Shown here piece after piece: positions 63,211 through 64,000 of a DNA stretch of 64,000 nt (position 1 is its first letter; every line of letters starts with the position of its first letter). The notes beneath the pieces were generated by a model. The model had not been told where the DNA came from. It saw only the letters and a list, made by a program, of their open reading frames with translations, and made no database searches. Source of the DNA: Pseudomonadota bacterium (GTDB lineage Bacteria; Pseudomonadota; Alphaproteobacteria; Sphingomonadales; Sphingomonadaceae); NCBI GenBank assembly GCA_023418595.1, contig JAEZZI010000006.1, positions 1 to 64,000 on the forward strand, in the 5' to 3' direction. Made by a program: the position numbers and the translations under genes.

Positions 63211-64000
63211 GCGACAAGGAAGCATCCGGCATCCGCCAGTTCACGGTCGATCCCGACGACGACGGCATCCGCCTCGACCGCTGGTTCAAACGCCACCTGC
63301 CTGACGCCAACTTCAACACCGTGTCGCGCTGGGCGCGCACGGGTCAGCTCCGCGTCGACGGCGCGCGCGCCAATCCGGGTGACCGGGTCCAAGCGGGACA
63401 GACGCTGCGCGTGCCCCCGGCCGAACCCGACAAGCCCAACGCCAAACCCAAAATTCACCGCGAACCGCTGTCGGACGAACAGACCGAATTCGCGCAAAGC
63501 CTGGTCGTCCACCGCGACAAGCAGGCGATCGTGCTCAACAAGCCGCCCGGCCTGGCGACGCAAGGCGGGACCAAGACGACCGAGCATGTCGACGGCCTGC
63601 TCGACGCGCTGATCTTCGACGGCGACAGTCGCCCGAAACTGATCCACCGGCTCGACAAGGATACCAGCGGCGCGCTGCTGATCGCGCGAACCGCGCGCGC
63701 CGCGGCGACCTTCGCCAGGAATTTCTCCAGCCGCACCGCGCGCAAGATCTATTGGGCGCTGGTGGTCGGCGTGCCCAGTATCGACGACGGCTTCATCGAC
63801 CTGCCGCTCGCCAAGCAGCCGGGCACCGGCGGCGAGAAGATGCACGTCGACGAAAAGGAAGGGCTGCCCGCGCGCACCCGTTACCGTGTCGTCGAACGGG
63901 CGGGCAATCGCGCCGCCTGGGTCTTGCTGATGCCCTATACCGGGCGCACGCATCAGCTGCGCGTGCATATGGCGGCGATCGGCCATCCGATCGTCGGCGA
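63207..64000 (+). CDS. RluA-family pseudouridine synthase (partial, runs off the right edge)
   Basis: An S4-type RNA-binding domain (IRLDRWFKRHLPDANFNTVS, then GQLRVDGARANPGDRV) and a catalytic domain with H-R-L-D-K-D-T-S-G (Asp at about 150) and GRTHQLRVHMAAIGHPIVG. At least 264 residues, with the C-terminus outside the window. The ATG overlaps the crcB stop. Family members modify 23S rRNA (RluC/D type) or tRNA; the exact target is not decided. Confidence 0.92.
   Translation, partial: MSDKEASGIRQFTVDPDDDGIRLDRWFKRHLPDANFNTVSRWARTGQLRVDGARANPGDRVQAGQTLRVPPAEPDKPNAKPKIHREPLSDEQTEFAQSLVVHRDKQAIVLNKPPGLATQGGTKTTEHVDGLLDALIFDGDSRPKLIHRLDKDTSGALLIARTARAAATFARNFSSRTARKIYWALVVGVPSIDDGFIDLPLAKQPGTGGEKMHVDEKEGLPARTRYRVVERAGNRAAWVLLMPYTGRTHQLRVHMAAIGHPIVG

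Noticed and set aside
1..64000. CRISPR arrays or regularly spaced direct repeats
   Set aside because: No regularly spaced repeat-spacer pattern was seen; the repeats found are isolated palindromes and one four-copy GGCAA run.

Overview
The window joins two kinds of DNA. From about 31 kb to the right edge it is compact, GC-rich alphaproteobacterial chromosome of Sphingomonas type. The evidence is the cell-cycle regulator TrcR, clpA, fadD, xseB-ispA, coaD, queA, tgt, a two-domain M16 peptidase, recN, bamD, crcB and an RluA-type pseudouridine synthase, with sphingomonad-style long palindromic repeats in the spacers. From the left edge to about 30.4 kb it looks like an integrated genomic island. 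It starts in the end of an IS3-family element and has lower GC, pseudogenes and long decayed spacers. It carries two efflux operons with their own TetR regulators, a methyltransferase/PIN module and two tandem tyrosine recombinases.

The island's right border can be read directly. At 30379-30423 lies the 3' part of a tRNA-Val(GAC), from the anticodon loop to CCA, followed at once by a strong terminator. The 5' half is missing and the sequence left of the anticodon loop no longer pairs with it. This is the expected scar of tyrosine-recombinase integration into a tRNA gene. The intact tRNA-Val should lie to the left of this window.

Island layout: IS3 end (1-127); decayed spacer; beta-lactamase-fold serine hydrolase lipoprotein (1323-2537); outer-membrane channel, EmrA, EmrB and TetR efflux operon on the minus strand (2774-7567) with a perfect 20-bp operator palindrome; DJ-1/PfpI pseudogene (7818-8504); small plasmid/ICE-like block with ssb (9066-10469); TetR, SDR, patatin, OMF, RND pump and membrane fusion protein (10666-19237, minus strand); a minus-strand group of small envelope and unknown proteins headed by a TetR (19539-22603); a plus-strand three-gene module of MerR-like regulator, N6-adenine DNA methyltransferase with target-recognition domain, and PIN nuclease (22987-26470), a candidate defence or addiction system; then two overlapping integrase genes (26743-29108) and the attachment site.

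Chromosomal layout: small membrane protein, GST, TrcR, glycosyltransferase plus UDP-diacylglucosamine-type phosphoesterase, quinone oxidoreductase, DUF1192, ClpA, a 7TM diguanylate cyclase, FadD, aldehyde dehydrogenase, XseB-IspA, CoaD, cyclophilin, QueA, a CDF transporter, Tgt (both queuosine enzymes), M16 protease, SleB-type hydrolase, APC permease with an overlapping exported methyltransferase, RecN, BamD, mannose-6-phosphate isomerase, a glycine-zipper gene broken by one nonsense mutation, CrcB and RluA. Nine palindromic repeat units of four families were found, all on this side of the junction and none in the island.
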